DNA from: Prevotellaceae bacterium
GTDB lineage: Bacteria > Bacteroidota > Bacteroidia > Bacteroidales > UBA932
NCBI GenBank assembly: GCA_031258195.1
Contig: JAIRNF010000023.1
Span: forward strand, 1 to 46,713
Direction: 5' to 3'
DNA length: 46,713 nt
Shown here: in pieces, positions 35,707 to 44,243 of the stretch
Layout: every line of letters starts with the position of its first letter
Numbering within the stretch: the stretch's first letter is position 1
Position numbers and translations under genes: made by a program
The notes under the pieces: generated by a model
What the model was told of the DNA's origin: nothing
Seen by the model: only the letters and a program-made list of their open reading frames with translations
Database searches by the model: none

Positions 35707-36583
35707 ATGGCTTCTCCTAAAAAAACACTATTAACATCTATACTGCTTACCTGTGTAAACGTATATGCTCAACATGAATTTCACATTGAGGCAGGCGGAG
35801 GATTATCGACGCTTAACTACGATGTTTTATTTGGCGATCAGAAAAATGGTATTGCCGAAGAGTTTGGCGTAGGATATAGTTTTTTCTTTTCACCAAACTT
35901 TGGGATCCGTAGTGGTGCAAATCTTTCGTACTACCATGCTAAAGCAACACTTAGCAACCTTTTTGACAGCTATGATGCTTACGATGGTGAAGAATACTTC
36001 GAGTTCCGCTATAAAATTAACCATTACGAAGAAAAGCAACATGCCCTATACCTCAATATTCCATTGATGGTTCAATTTCAATATGGAAAGAAGCAAATGC
36101 TTTACGTTGCGGCAGGCGGTAAGCTGGGAATTCCTTTGCTTGGGAAATATAAAACCACAAGTAATAGCTTTAAAACAAGCGGATACTATCCTTCGATAAA
36201 TATCGAGTTCGAAGAGCCTGAATTTATGGGGTTCGGTACATTTTCGGATAAGCACTATAAAGATGATTTCGATTTACACATAATAGGTATGTTATCGTTA
36301 GAGGCAGGCGTTAAATGGCAGCTATCAGATAAATTTTATCTCTATACCGGAGCATATTTTGATTATGGGTTGAATAACGTAGTTAAGAATAACTTTAATA
36401 AGGCTCTGGTCAAATATAATATCGACCGTCCGGATTGTTTTAGACTAAACGGCATTCCAACCTCTAACTATACCGATAGATAATAGCGTTCGCTCTCTTA
36501 CCGAGAAGATCAAGCCTATGGCAATAGGTTTAAAGGTAAGGCTTTCTATACTAAAGGGTGGCAATGAGCAACTTATAGAGTAA
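35707..36583 (+). pseudogene. outer-membrane beta-barrel protein, frameshifted at the C-terminus
   Basis: The frame from 35707 gives signal peptide (LLTSILLTCVNVYAQ) and a porin-like outer-membrane beta-barrel (FHIEAGGGLSTLNYD, ALYLNIPLMVQFQYG, GGKLGIPLLGKYKT, LSLEAGVKWQL) but stops at 36483. The next frame supplies NSVRSLTEKIKPM, AIGLKVRLSILKGG and stops at 36581-36583. The latter is the expected last beta-strand, so a shift near 36475 has cut it off. Without the terminal strand barrel insertion is unlikely. It lies 14 bases after the beta-helix pseudogene and was probably its partner. Confidence 0.75.
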
Positions 36584-36746
36584 AAACACCATTAATCGTA
36601 ATCGTTATTTACAACGAAATAATGATATAGGTCAACAAATAGAAAATCAGCATCTTAATGCCTATTTTTCAACAAATTGTAAAAACGTTGTTAAGAAAAA
36701 CAGGAAAGTTTAATCTTATATCAACATATAGTTAATAATGATTTGG

Positions 36747-36754
36747 TACTTTTG
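36747..36754 (+). promoter_or_regulatory. -7 element for the mltF-like gene
   Basis: TACTTTTG matches TAnnTTTG, 15 bases before the ATG at 36769. The leader would be very short, about 7-8 bases. Confidence 0.5.
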
Positions 36755-36768
36755 TTCCGTCCATTTGG

Positions 36769-37863
36769 ATGATATGTTTAACTAAATCAAGCTATTTGAG
36801 GAGATTCATAAAAATATTTACCGTACTTGCTACTCTCTTTATCATACTTTGCTCCAGCATTTCGATCGGAGTGCCAGTTCATGAAAAGTATGTAACTCAT
36901 GAAAAAAAAGTAGCCGTTGCCCTAAGTACTAGTAATAGTTCTTATTTTATCTACAAAGCACAACCGGTAGGTTATCAGCATGATTTGATCAATGCTTTTT
37001 CTCAAGAAATCAACACGAACGTTCGTTTTATAGTAGCGAATACACTTGACGAACGCTTACAGCTTTTAGAGTCCGGTGACGTGTCTTTTATTGTTCTTAG
37101 CAAAGATGAAACCGACAGCATATCGAAAAACAAAGACATCTATACAAGTGTAGCCATAAACTCTCAAGAACCATTTACATGGGCTGTTTCGTCTGATAAT
37201 CCGCGGCTTCTATCTAAAATAAACCTGTTCTTATCGAATTTTATTTCCGCTAGCGATTACCGTATAATTAGGTGGAAGTACTTTGAGGCAAAAACAAACA
37301 TGGCAGAGGCAGCAAAACAAGACAAATCGCTATCGGAATATGATGATTTGATAAAGAAATACAGCGAAAATATTGGCTGGGATTGGCGTTTACTTGCATC
37401 TCTCATTTATCAGGAGTCTCGCTTCATGACCGATCTAAGTTCTCGTAAAGGGGCATACGGTTTAATGCAGCTAATGCCTGTTACTGCTCTAACCTTTGGA
37501 TACGAAGATATGAGCGACCCTGAAACCAACATTCAGGCAGGAACAGCTTTTCTTCGTTTTCTCGACAAACAAATTGGTAAAATTGATGAAATTGACGGCG
37601 AAGAGCGCATAAAATTTATACTGGCATCTTACAACGCCGGACTAGCAAGAATTGTAGAGGATTGCCGCGCATATACAAGCGTTATGGATAAAGATCCTAA
37701 TATTTGGACGAATGTAGCATCAACAATCCCGTTGCTTAGCCATCCGGGACATTACACTAACGACACATTATCATATGGTCGCTTTAAAGGAAAAGAAACG
37801 CTGCATTTTGTAGAAGAAATTATGGAGCGATACCATCACTATCAAAATTTAATAGACTACTAA
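36769..37863 (+). CDS. membrane-bound lytic murein transglycosylase, MltF-like
   Basis: A 364-residue envelope enzyme that cleaves peptidoglycan glycan strands to 1,6-anhydro ends. An N-terminal membrane segment (about 14-36) leads to a solute-binding-protein-like domain (~45-180; KVAVALSTSNSS, VGYQHDLINAFSQE), as in MltF. The SLT domain (~200-340) has the catalytic Glu216 in IYQESRF, then GAYGLMQLMP and LASYNAGLARI. Whether it is a lipoprotein is unclear: Cys28 has a weak lipobox. It has its own -7 element and a strong terminator. Confidence 0.88.
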   Translation: MICLTKSSYLRRFIKIFTVLATLFIILCSSISIGVPVHEKYVTHEKKVAVALSTSNSSYFIYKAQPVGYQHDLINAFSQEINTNVRFIVANTLDERLQLLESGDVSFIVLSKDETDSISKNKDIYTSVAINSQEPFTWAVSSDNPRLLSKINLFLSNFISASDYRIIRWKYFEAKTNMAEAAKQDKSLSEYDDLIKKYSENIGWDWRLLASLIYQESRFMTDLSSRKGAYGLMQLMPVTALTFGYEDMSDPETNIQAGTAFLRFLDKQIGKIDEIDGEERIKFILASYNAGLARIVEDCRAYTSVMDKDPNIWTNVASTIPLLSHPGHYTNDTLSYGRFKGKETLHFVEEIMERYHHYQNLIDY

Positions 37864-37867
37864 ATGG

Positions 37868-37902
37868 CATGGGGTAGCTTATAAGCTACCCCATGTTTTT
37901 TT
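37868..37902 (+). terminator. mltF terminator, shared with the surE end
   Basis: A perfect 28-base palindrome, CATGGGGTAGCTTA / TAAGCTACCCCATG, is followed by seven T on the plus strand. The surE stop codon on minus lies inside this stem. Confidence 0.9.
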
Positions 37903-38652
37903 CATTCTATTCAACTCTTCGTACGCAGTCATATCCGGATGTACCGGAACTACCGTAACATATCCTTGCTCTAAGAAATACTCATCGGTATCGGTAGCGT
38001 CAGGTTCATTATTAATATACGTACCTGTAAGCCAGTAATATTCTCCACCATGAGGATCTACGCGTTTTTCATACTCTTCGCGATACGTTCCGTCTGTTTG
38101 CCTACATAGCTTTATACCTTTTATTTCTTCTATAGAAAGCTTAGGGATATTAATATTCAGGTATGTCCGAGGATGAAAGCTATCTTCCAGCACTTTCTCA
38201 ATAATTTTTCTTCCATAATGAATTGACGCTGAGAAATCTGCATTGCGAGAAGTATTGAGCAACGAAAAGCCGATTGATGGGATCTCGTATAGCGACCCCT
38301 CGGCTGCCGCTCCCAACGTTCCCGAGTATAACACGCTAACGGAAGAGTTTGAACCATGATTAACGCCAGAAACTAAAAGAGTAGGCGTATCGCTTACCGC
38401 GTGCCCCATTGCCAACTTTACGCAGTCAACCGGCGTGCCGCTACAGGCATAGATCGATATATCTTCGGTTTTACTTACCCTACGTAAACGTAAAGGTTGA
38501 GCAAACGTAAGAGCATGCGACATGCCCGACTGCGATCGCTCGGGCGCTACCACAACCAACAGCCCATATGGTTTTACCATTTCTATCAGAGCAGCCAGCC
38601 CCCTAGCATCCACGCCATCGTCGTTTGTAACAAGAATTAAAGGTTTAGACAT
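37879..38652 (-). CDS. surE: 5'/3'-nucleotidase SurE
   Basis: A 257-residue nucleoside monophosphate phosphatase. The metal-binding VTNDDG motif (residues 8-13) follows the start, then PERSQSGMSHA with the conserved Ser, and LVSGVNHGSN with the conserved Asn. I chose ATG 38652 (MSKPLILVTNDDG); a frame extension to 38751 overlaps nadD and adds no family sequence. It follows nadD by seven bases and its stop codon is embedded in the mltF terminator. Confidence 0.95.
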   Translation of the reverse strand: MSKPLILVTNDDGVDARGLAALIEMVKPYGLLVVVAPERSQSGMSHALTFAQPLRLRRVSKTEDISIYACSGTPVDCVKLAMGHAVSDTPTLLVSGVNHGSNSSVSVLYSGTLGAAAEGSLYEIPSIGFSLLNTSRNADFSASIHYGRKIIEKVLEDSFHPRTYLNINIPKLSIEEIKGIKLCRQTDGTYREEYEKRVDPHGGEYYWLTGTYINNEPDATDTDEYFLEQGYVTVVPVHPDMTAYEELNRMKKTWGSL

Positions 38653-38659
38653 TTTTATT

Positions 38660-39280
38660 TTATTGCTCTTTATCCGATTTGTAATATAGCTTATACTTTT
38701 TAATATAATCCCACACACCAAGCGGTAAGTATGTGCTAAAATTATACCCATTACCTATGGCAGCACGAATAAATGTAGCCGATACCTCAATAATAGGCGC
38801 ACCTACAGAAAGAACTCCATATCTTTCGGTCAACTCATGCATATCATATCCCATACGCGGATATACACAGACTTCGTATTCTGACAACAATTTTTTATAA
38901 TCCTTCCATCTTTCAATGTATGCAAGATTATCGGCACCCATTAGAACGAGATAAGTTATATTGGGATTTTGCTTTTGCAGCTCCGCAAGCGTATCGATAG
39001 TGTATGATGGTTTAGGTAAATCAAACTCTATAGTATTCACGCTAATCGGCAATTCAGGGTATGCCTCCAATGCTATCTCCAGCATTTTTAGCCTATGCTG
39101 TTCTGATACTAGTTCATTGTTGGCTTTTAATGGGTTTTGAGGGCTAAGTATAAGCTGCAAATCATCAATAGGAGTAAAGTCCAAAAAGTAGTTTGCTAAA
39201 GCCATATGCCCTATATGTACAGGGTTAAACGAACCAAAAAACAAACCCGTTTTATGCCTGTTACTCTCTAATATCTTCAT
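38660..39280 (-). CDS. nadD: nicotinate-nucleotide adenylyltransferase
   Basis: A 206-residue enzyme that makes deamido-NAD+ from nicotinate mononucleotide and ATP. The nucleotidyltransferase signature GLFFGSFNPVHIGH (12-25) and the C-terminal VSATFIRAA segment are present, as is the central LMGADNL. The N-terminus has about ten residues more than usual (MKILESNRHK). It lies between folB and surE in a minus-strand operon. Confidence 0.95.
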   Translation of the reverse strand: MKILESNRHKTGLFFGSFNPVHIGHMALANYFLDFTPIDDLQLILSPQNPLKANNELVSEQHRLKMLEIALEAYPELPISVNTIEFDLPKPSYTIDTLAELQKQNPNITYLVLMGADNLAYIERWKDYKKLLSEYEVCVYPRMGYDMHELTERYGVLSVGAPIIEVSATFIRAAIGNGYNFSTYLPLGVWDYIKKYKLYYKSDKEQ

Positions 39281-39288
39281 TTGAAAAT

Positions 39289-39639
39289 TTACTTTGTAAA
39301 CGTAACGCTAGAGCTGCCAACCTTTCCACCTACAGGTGGGTTCATTTTTGAAACTTTCACAGTTATTTTTTTTATCTGTTCAAATTCTTTATAAAGAGCA
39401 TCAACAATGCGACCGGCAACATGTTCAAGCAAGCGCGACGGCTGTTCCATCTCTCCTTTAACAACCAGATATGCCTGTTGATAGTTCAGCGCACCTTCTA
39501 AGTTATCCGATTTCATTGGCTTTTCAATATCAACCTCCATCCGCAGGTTAACGATAAACTGATTACCTATTATCCGTTCTTCCGTAAAGCACCCGTGACG
39601 TGCGAAGAACTCCATATTTTCCAATTCAACTATTCCCAT
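39289..39639 (-). CDS. folB: dihydroneopterin aldolase
   Basis: A 116-residue enzyme of folate synthesis that cleaves 7,8-dihydroneopterin to the hydroxymethyl pterin. It begins MGIVELENMEFFARHGCFTE, the usual pattern with conserved Glu22-type residues, and has ALNYQQAY, RLLEHVAG and the C-terminal KMNPPVGGKVGSSSV. It heads a folB-nadD-surE operon, with a -7 element TATTTTTG at 39661-39668 directly upstream. Confidence 0.93.
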   Translation of the reverse strand: MGIVELENMEFFARHGCFTEERIIGNQFIVNLRMEVDIEKPMKSDNLEGALNYQQAYLVVKGEMEQPSRLLEHVAGRIVDALYKEFEQIKKITVKVSKMNPPVGGKVGSSSVTFTK

Positions 39640-39660
39640 ATTATTCTGTAATTATACTTA

Positions 39661-39668
39661 CAAAAATA
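39661..39668 (-). promoter_or_regulatory. folB promoter, -7 element
   Basis: The minus strand reads TATTTTTG, fitting TAnnTTTG, 22 bases before the folB start. It faces away from the glnS promoter, so the intergenic region drives both directions. Confidence 0.5.
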
Positions 39669-39736
39669 GCCTTTTCCTTCAACTTATTTTCTCTTCATAA
39701 AACAATGTAAACTCTCTAAAGATAAGCAAAACATAC

Positions 39737-39744
39737 TATCTTTG
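39737..39744 (+). promoter_or_regulatory. glnS promoter, -7 element
   Basis: TATCTTTG matches TAnnTTTG and lies 51 bases before the glnS start. No clear TTTG at -33. Confidence 0.55.
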
Positions 39745-39794
39745 TACGTTAAAGATTTTTGCATCAAATTTATTCTATTGAAATACCATAAGCT

Positions 39795-41483
39795 ATGAGC
39801 GATATAAATACCAACAAAGAGGAAGATGTAAAACCTCTAAACTTTCTGGAAGAAATTATTGAAAATGATATCAAATCGGGTAAGCTAAAAACTATTATGA
39901 CTCGTTTTCCTCCGGAACCTAACGGCTATTTGCATATTGGGCATGCAAAAGCTATCTGCTTAAACTTCGGACTGGCTAAAAAATATGGGGGAAAAACGAA
40001 CCTTCGGTTTGACGACACCAACCCGGTAAAAGAGGATACAGAGTATGTAGATTCGATTAAAGATGATATCCGCTGGTTAGGGTTTGAATGGGCTAACGAA
40101 TTTTATGCTTCCGACTATTTCGAGCGACTGTACGAATGGGCTATAGTGCTTATAAATAAAGGGCTTGCATACGTTGACGATCAAACGCAAGAAGAAATCC
40201 GTCAGAATCGTGGGACAGTTACCGTTCCGGGAAAAGAAAGTCCATACAGAAATCGCTCGGAAGAAGAAAACCTCGATCTATTTAAGCGTATGCGCGCCGG
40301 CGAGCTTAAGGATGGGGAGAAAGTACTTCGTGCAAAAATTGATATGGCTAGCTCTAATATGCTAATGCGCGATCCTATTTTGTACCGTATAATACATGCG
40401 CACCACCACCGTACGGGTGACAAGTGGTGTATCTACCCTATGTACGATTTTGCCCACGGGCAGTCAGATTCGATAGAGCATATTACCCACTCGATTTGTA
40501 CGCTGGAATTTGATGTACACCGTCCTCTATATGATTGGTTTATCGAGAAGTTGGAGATTTTTCCTTCGCACCAATATGAGTTTGCCCGCTTAAACCTTAC
40601 CTATACAGTAATGAGCAAGCGTAAGCTGCTTGAGTTAGTTAAGAATAACTTTGTGAAGGGCTGGGACGATCCACGTATGCCAACTATTGTAGGCATACGC
40701 CGTAGAGGTTATACACCCAAAGCTGTACGTATGTTTGCCGAAAAGGTTGGCGTAGCAAAGCGCGATAACGTTATAGACCTTTCGTTGCTAGAATGGTGTA
40801 TTCGCGAAGATCTTAATAAGAAAGCCAACCGATATATGGCTGTACTAAATCCTCTAAAAGTAGTTATTACCAACTATCCTGAAGATAAAGTAGAAGAAAT
40901 GGAAGCGATAAATAACCCCGAAGACGAATCGGCTGGAAAACGTAAGGTTCCTTTCTCAAAAGTTATTTATATTGAGAGGGATGACTTTATGGAGAATCCT
41001 CCTAAAAAATTTTTCCGTCTGGCGCCGGGTAAAGAGGTACGCCTACGTTATGCCTACTTTATTACCTGTAATGAGGTAATTAAAGATGATAACGGAGAAA
41101 TAGTGGAACTACATTGTACATACGACCCCGAATCGCATGGTGGTAACTCGCCGGATGGGAGAAAGGTACAAGGCACCATCCATTGGGTATCAATTGAACA
41201 TATGGAGACCGCAGAAGTCCGGCTGTTTGATCGGCTGTTTACAGAACCATTTATGGGCAACATTCCCGAGGGAAAGGATTATAAAGAGTATCTTAACCCC
41301 CACTCGCTAAAAACAGCTACAGCATTTATAGAACCTGAGCTTGCTAAAATCAAAAAAGATGAGAGAGTTCAATTTGAGCGCATTGGTTATTTTTGGCAAG
41401 ATTATGATTCAAGAAGAGATATGCTAATCTTTAACCGAATTGTCACGCTTAAGGATACTTGGGCTAAGCTGAACAAGCAATAA
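39795..41483 (+). CDS. glnS: glutamine-tRNA ligase
   Basis: A 562-residue class I aminoacyl-tRNA synthetase. The HIGH signature is at 47-50 in [14 protein letters not shown], and the KMSKS-type loop is VMSKRKL (272-278). The C-terminal anticodon-binding barrels are present ([30 protein letters not shown]). It charges tRNA-Gln directly, so this organism does not rely on the amidotransferase route for Gln-tRNA. Length fits bacterial GlnRS. Confidence 0.97.
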   Translation: MSDINTNKEEDVKPLNFLEEIIENDIKSGKLKTIMTRFPPEPNGYLHIGHAKAICLNFGLAKKYGGKTNLRFDDTNPVKEDTEYVDSIKDDIRWLGFEWANEFYASDYFERLYEWAIVLINKGLAYVDDQTQEEIRQNRGTVTVPGKESPYRNRSEEENLDLFKRMRAGELKDGEKVLRAKIDMASSNMLMRDPILYRIIHAHHHRTGDKWCIYPMYDFAHGQSDSIEHITHSICTLEFDVHRPLYDWFIEKLEIFPSHQYEFARLNLTYTVMSKRKLLELVKNNFVKGWDDPRMPTIVGIRRRGYTPKAVRMFAEKVGVAKRDNVIDLSLLEWCIREDLNKKANRYMAVLNPLKVVITNYPEDKVEEMEAINNPEDESAGKRKVPFSKVIYIERDDFMENPPKKFFRLAPGKEVRLRYAYFITCNEVIKDDNGEIVELHCTYDPESHGGNSPDGRKVQGTIHWVSIEHMETAEVRLFDRLFTEPFMGNIPEGKDYKEYLNPHSLKTATAFIEPELAKIKKDERVQFERIGYFWQDYDSRRDMLIFNRIVTLKDTWAKLNKQ

Positions 41484-41539
41484 AGGCTGTGTCCCATTCC
41501 AGTTGAATAATAATTAGAACTTTTAGAGATTCTTACTTC

Positions 41540-41579
41540 TAATAGAAAAAGCGGGCTATTTAGCTCGCTTTTTCTATTA
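41540..41579. terminator. bidirectional terminator between glnS and the Cys-rich gene
   Basis: TAATAGAAAAAGCGGGCT and AGCTCGCTTTTTCTATTA form an 18-bp stem (one G-T wobble) around ATTT. A-rich and T-rich flanks let it serve the convergent genes glnS (+) and the Cys-rich gene (-). Confidence 0.85.
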
Positions 41580-41597
41580 CTTATATACGTTGGTAAG

Positions 41598-41861
41598 CTA
41601 CTTCTTCTTTTTATCGTCTGTTTTTGCCTTATCTTTGCAGCATGAAGCACCTTCTGCCTTCTTTGCATCTTTTGAACAACATGAAGCGGTAGCATCCTTA
41701 GATTTATCGCATTTTTTGTCGCACTTCTTATCGTCCTTCTTATCTTTCGAGCAGCACTCGGTTTTTGCTTTATCTTTACAGCATTCTTTCTTTTCAGGAG
41801 TTTGCGCGTTTACGGCAAGTACAAAAACCAACGAAGCTAGTAGTAGTCCTATTTTTTTCAT
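41598..41861 (-). CDS. small exported Cys/Lys-rich protein
   Basis: An 87-residue protein with a clear signal peptide (MKKIGLLLASLVFVLAVNAQ). The mature 67 residues hold 10 Cys and 24 Lys, with no aromatic residue. The cysteines come mostly as CC pairs in CCKDK or CCSKD units, with a central KKCDKKCDK. No family is recognised. Paired cysteines in a charged, unstructured peptide suggest metal binding or a redox buffer in the periplasm; this is inference. It has its own -7 element at 41912-41919 and the glnS terminator is shared. Low sequence complexity means homologues may be hard to find. Confidence 0.75.
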   Translation of the reverse strand: MKKIGLLLASLVFVLAVNAQTPEKKECCKDKAKTECCSKDKKDDKKCDKKCDKSKDATASCCSKDAKKAEGASCCKDKAKTDDKKKK

Positions 41862-41911
41862 CTTTAAAAAGTTTTAATGTTAGACATTGTCTATAAGCAT
41901 TTATCAAAGAA

Positions 41912-41919
41912 CAAATATA
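41912..41919 (-). promoter_or_regulatory. -7 element of the Cys/Lys-rich gene
   Basis: The minus strand reads TATATTTG, fitting TAnnTTTG, 51 bases before the start at 41861. Between them lies TAGACattGTCTA (41881-41893), a small palindrome that would be in the leader. Confidence 0.5.
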
Positions 41920-41964
41920 ACATAATAATATATTGCCCGACATTCTTTTAAAACTTTTTAAGGA

Positions 41965-44238
41965 TTAAAAGGGATATCCTATTGCGAAATAGAACGCGGA
42001 ATTACCTTTTAGCCCTTCAGAAAAGAAAGTCCAACGGTCGCTTACCCTAGCAGGATCGTACACTCGTTTGGCAAAGTCGAAGCGAACAATAAGGAAACTA
42101 AGATCTATTCTTAAACCTAAACCGACACCGATAGCCATTTCTTTAAAAAAGTCTGAAGGCTTAAACTTTCCACCCGGCTGGTTTTCATAGTCGCGAAGAG
42201 TCCAAATATTTCCTGAGTCCACAAATGCTGCTGTTTCTAGGAAACTGAACAGCTTATACCTAAATTCCGCACTAAGTATAACGTTCATATCTCCCGTATG
42301 CAGCGAAATATCTGCGACGTCCTCACTGCCAAACGAACCGGGACCAAGATAACGAGTGCGCCAGCCCCTAACCCCATTAGGACCTCCACCATAAAAACGT
42401 TTCTCGAAAGGTAGAATAGTAGAGTTACCGTAGGCATATGCCGCACCGATACCTGCACGTACAGCAAAGCCGCTCTTACTATCGAAGTGAATCGTTTGCG
42501 AATACTCTATGTTACTCTTAACGTATTGGGCAAAGGGGTTCCCCAAGATATGGTATTGCCCGCTTGATGATTTACTCGCACTCGATAGAGAAAATATACC
42601 GTACAGCAAATTACCTGACGACTCGAAATTAAACCTCAGGGTGTAATTACGTCGTCTATTAGCCTGCTTGCTTAGCACCATGCTATAGCTTAAGCCTGCT
42701 GTAAAAACATCTTCATAGGTATGCCGCGTGAGTGTATTTACTTCCTGATCAAGATATTCTTGGAACCGAGCCGATTTCCATGGCATTGTTACGTAGTTAA
42801 TGTTAAGAATACTAAACGAGTGGCTTATCGTTTTTCTTTGATTAAGCCAGTTAAACCTCCAAGCGAAGCTGAAGAAATTTCGCTGATATTCCGGACGTTT
42901 TTGTATATCGAACGCTACGCTGTATGTCGTACTAATATTTAGATTCCGTCGAAGCTTCTCGCCCGCAAAAGGAAGGTGAACCTGGGGAAACATTAATGAG
43001 GTTTCTATTCCAGTAGAGTAGTAATTTCTACCACCAAGAGAATCGACGTTACCCGTCATCATCTCGTATGCCCCGCGTAATTTTACATTCAGCACTTCGC
43101 CACCATTAAACAGATTATAATGACTATACGAAATGTTAGCAGCAACACCTAAATCTCCAGCCTTATTCGTTCCGTCAAGTCCCGCTTGTAACCCGTGAAT
43201 ATTACCCGATGTTAGGTAAACATTACAATCGAGCATTGCCGTATCGCCCCGCGTTACTTCATCGTAAGTTAACGTTGTACGCTGAACTATACCTAATGAG
43301 CTGAAGTTGTCGTACGTTCTGTTAGTCAAATACTCCGAATAACGCATCTTTGGGCGGATATAGGTATTATATCCAATCATTGAGGGGCGAAGAAACTTCG
43401 CTCGATTGTATAGTATCTTTACACCATGATAATCTGCTGTATCTGTAGCCCTAAAATTTCTCCTACCAAAAGCATCGAAGCCACTATAAACTGTAACGTT
43501 CCGTATATAATACGGTTGTATTTGCATAGTGTCTCGCAACGAAAGCCTTAAATCAACCTGATTAGAGTTTAACGATGTATCTGCATAGTAATGGAGTACA
43601 GGAGTTGCAGCTGAGTAGTAGCCGACATTACGAAGCAGTTGACTAATGTTTACCCTCTCCTGTTCCAGTATATCCATATCAAAAATAACTCCCGAATCTA
43701 TAACCGATCTACCTCTCGCTTTCCAACGAGCAACTATAGTATCAGCCTCATCATGTGGGAAATCAATCGTGTAATTTTTTATTCTATGAGGTTCGTTAGC
43801 CTTAATGTCATAGGTTACTTCCGCTTTTTTACCATAAGCAGTATCGCTTACGGTAATTTCGAAGTTAAGATATCCCTTATTCTTAAGTGCTTGTTGCAGC
43901 TCCGCAACGGACTGGTTCGAGCTGTTAGCGCTATAAACTACCGGTGCGCTACCAATTCGCCTAATCCATCTATTAAGCCATTTAGAAGTATCTGATCCCG
44001 ACCAATTATATATCCATAATCCGATGGCATTATCGTTAGGTTTTTGTACTAGGTATTCCTTCAACTCGGATTTGCTAATGTTACTATTATCAACATTAAT
44101 ATGAACCTTTCTTAGTAAATACTGTCCCTCCGGTATATGCTTAGTAATGCCGCACGCTGCTATAATAAAAACTGCTATGCTATACAAAACAACGTTTACG
44201 TAACTGCTATATCTCTTATTATCTTTCCTCTGTAGCAT
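41965..44238 (-). CDS. BamA/TamA-family outer-membrane protein (TamL)
   Basis: A 757-residue outer-membrane assembly protein. The N-terminus has a membrane signal ending VFIIAACG, a lipobox: this lipidated TamA form is typical of Bacteroidetes and called TamL. POTRA-like domains cover ~35-250. The Omp85 barrel fills the rest, with PFEKRFYGGGPNGVRGWR (the conserved RGW loop) and a C-terminal GYPF ending in Phe. With TamB, encoded five bases upstream, it should move or insert proteins or lipids at the outer membrane. Confidence 0.9.
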   Translation of the reverse strand: MLQRKDNKRYSSYVNVVLYSIAVFIIAACGITKHIPEGQYLLRKVHINVDNSNISKSELKEYLVQKPNDNAIGLWIYNWSGSDTSKWLNRWIRRIGSAPVVYSANSSNQSVAELQQALKNKGYLNFEITVSDTAYGKKAEVTYDIKANEPHRIKNYTIDFPHDEADTIVARWKARGRSVIDSGVIFDMDILEQERVNISQLLRNVGYYSAATPVLHYYADTSLNSNQVDLRLSLRDTMQIQPYYIRNVTVYSGFDAFGRRNFRATDTADYHGVKILYNRAKFLRPSMIGYNTYIRPKMRYSEYLTNRTYDNFSSLGIVQRTTLTYDEVTRGDTAMLDCNVYLTSGNIHGLQAGLDGTNKAGDLGVAANISYSHYNLFNGGEVLNVKLRGAYEMMTGNVDSLGGRNYYSTGIETSLMFPQVHLPFAGEKLRRNLNISTTYSVAFDIQKRPEYQRNFFSFAWRFNWLNQRKTISHSFSILNINYVTMPWKSARFQEYLDQEVNTLTRHTYEDVFTAGLSYSMVLSKQANRRRNYTLRFNFESSGNLLYGIFSLSSASKSSSGQYHILGNPFAQYVKSNIEYSQTIHFDSKSGFAVRAGIGAAYAYGNSTILPFEKRFYGGGPNGVRGWRTRYLGPGSFGSEDVADISLHTGDMNVILSAEFRYKLFSFLETAAFVDSGNIWTLRDYENQPGGKFKPSDFFKEMAIGVGLGLRIDLSFLIVRFDFAKRVYDPARVSDRWTFFSEGLKGNSAFYFAIGYPF

Positions 44239-44243
44239 ACTGT

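Noticed and set aside
38653-38751. N-terminal extension of surE
   Set aside because: It overlaps the end of nadD, and SurE proteins begin directly before the NDDG motif.
41590-41877. 95-residue plus-strand ORF
   Set aside because: It is the antisense image of the Cys/Lys-rich gene; its Ser/Phe-rich translation follows from that composition.
43639-43995. 118-residue plus-strand ORF
   Set aside because: Antisense to TamL, with no start context or family sequence.
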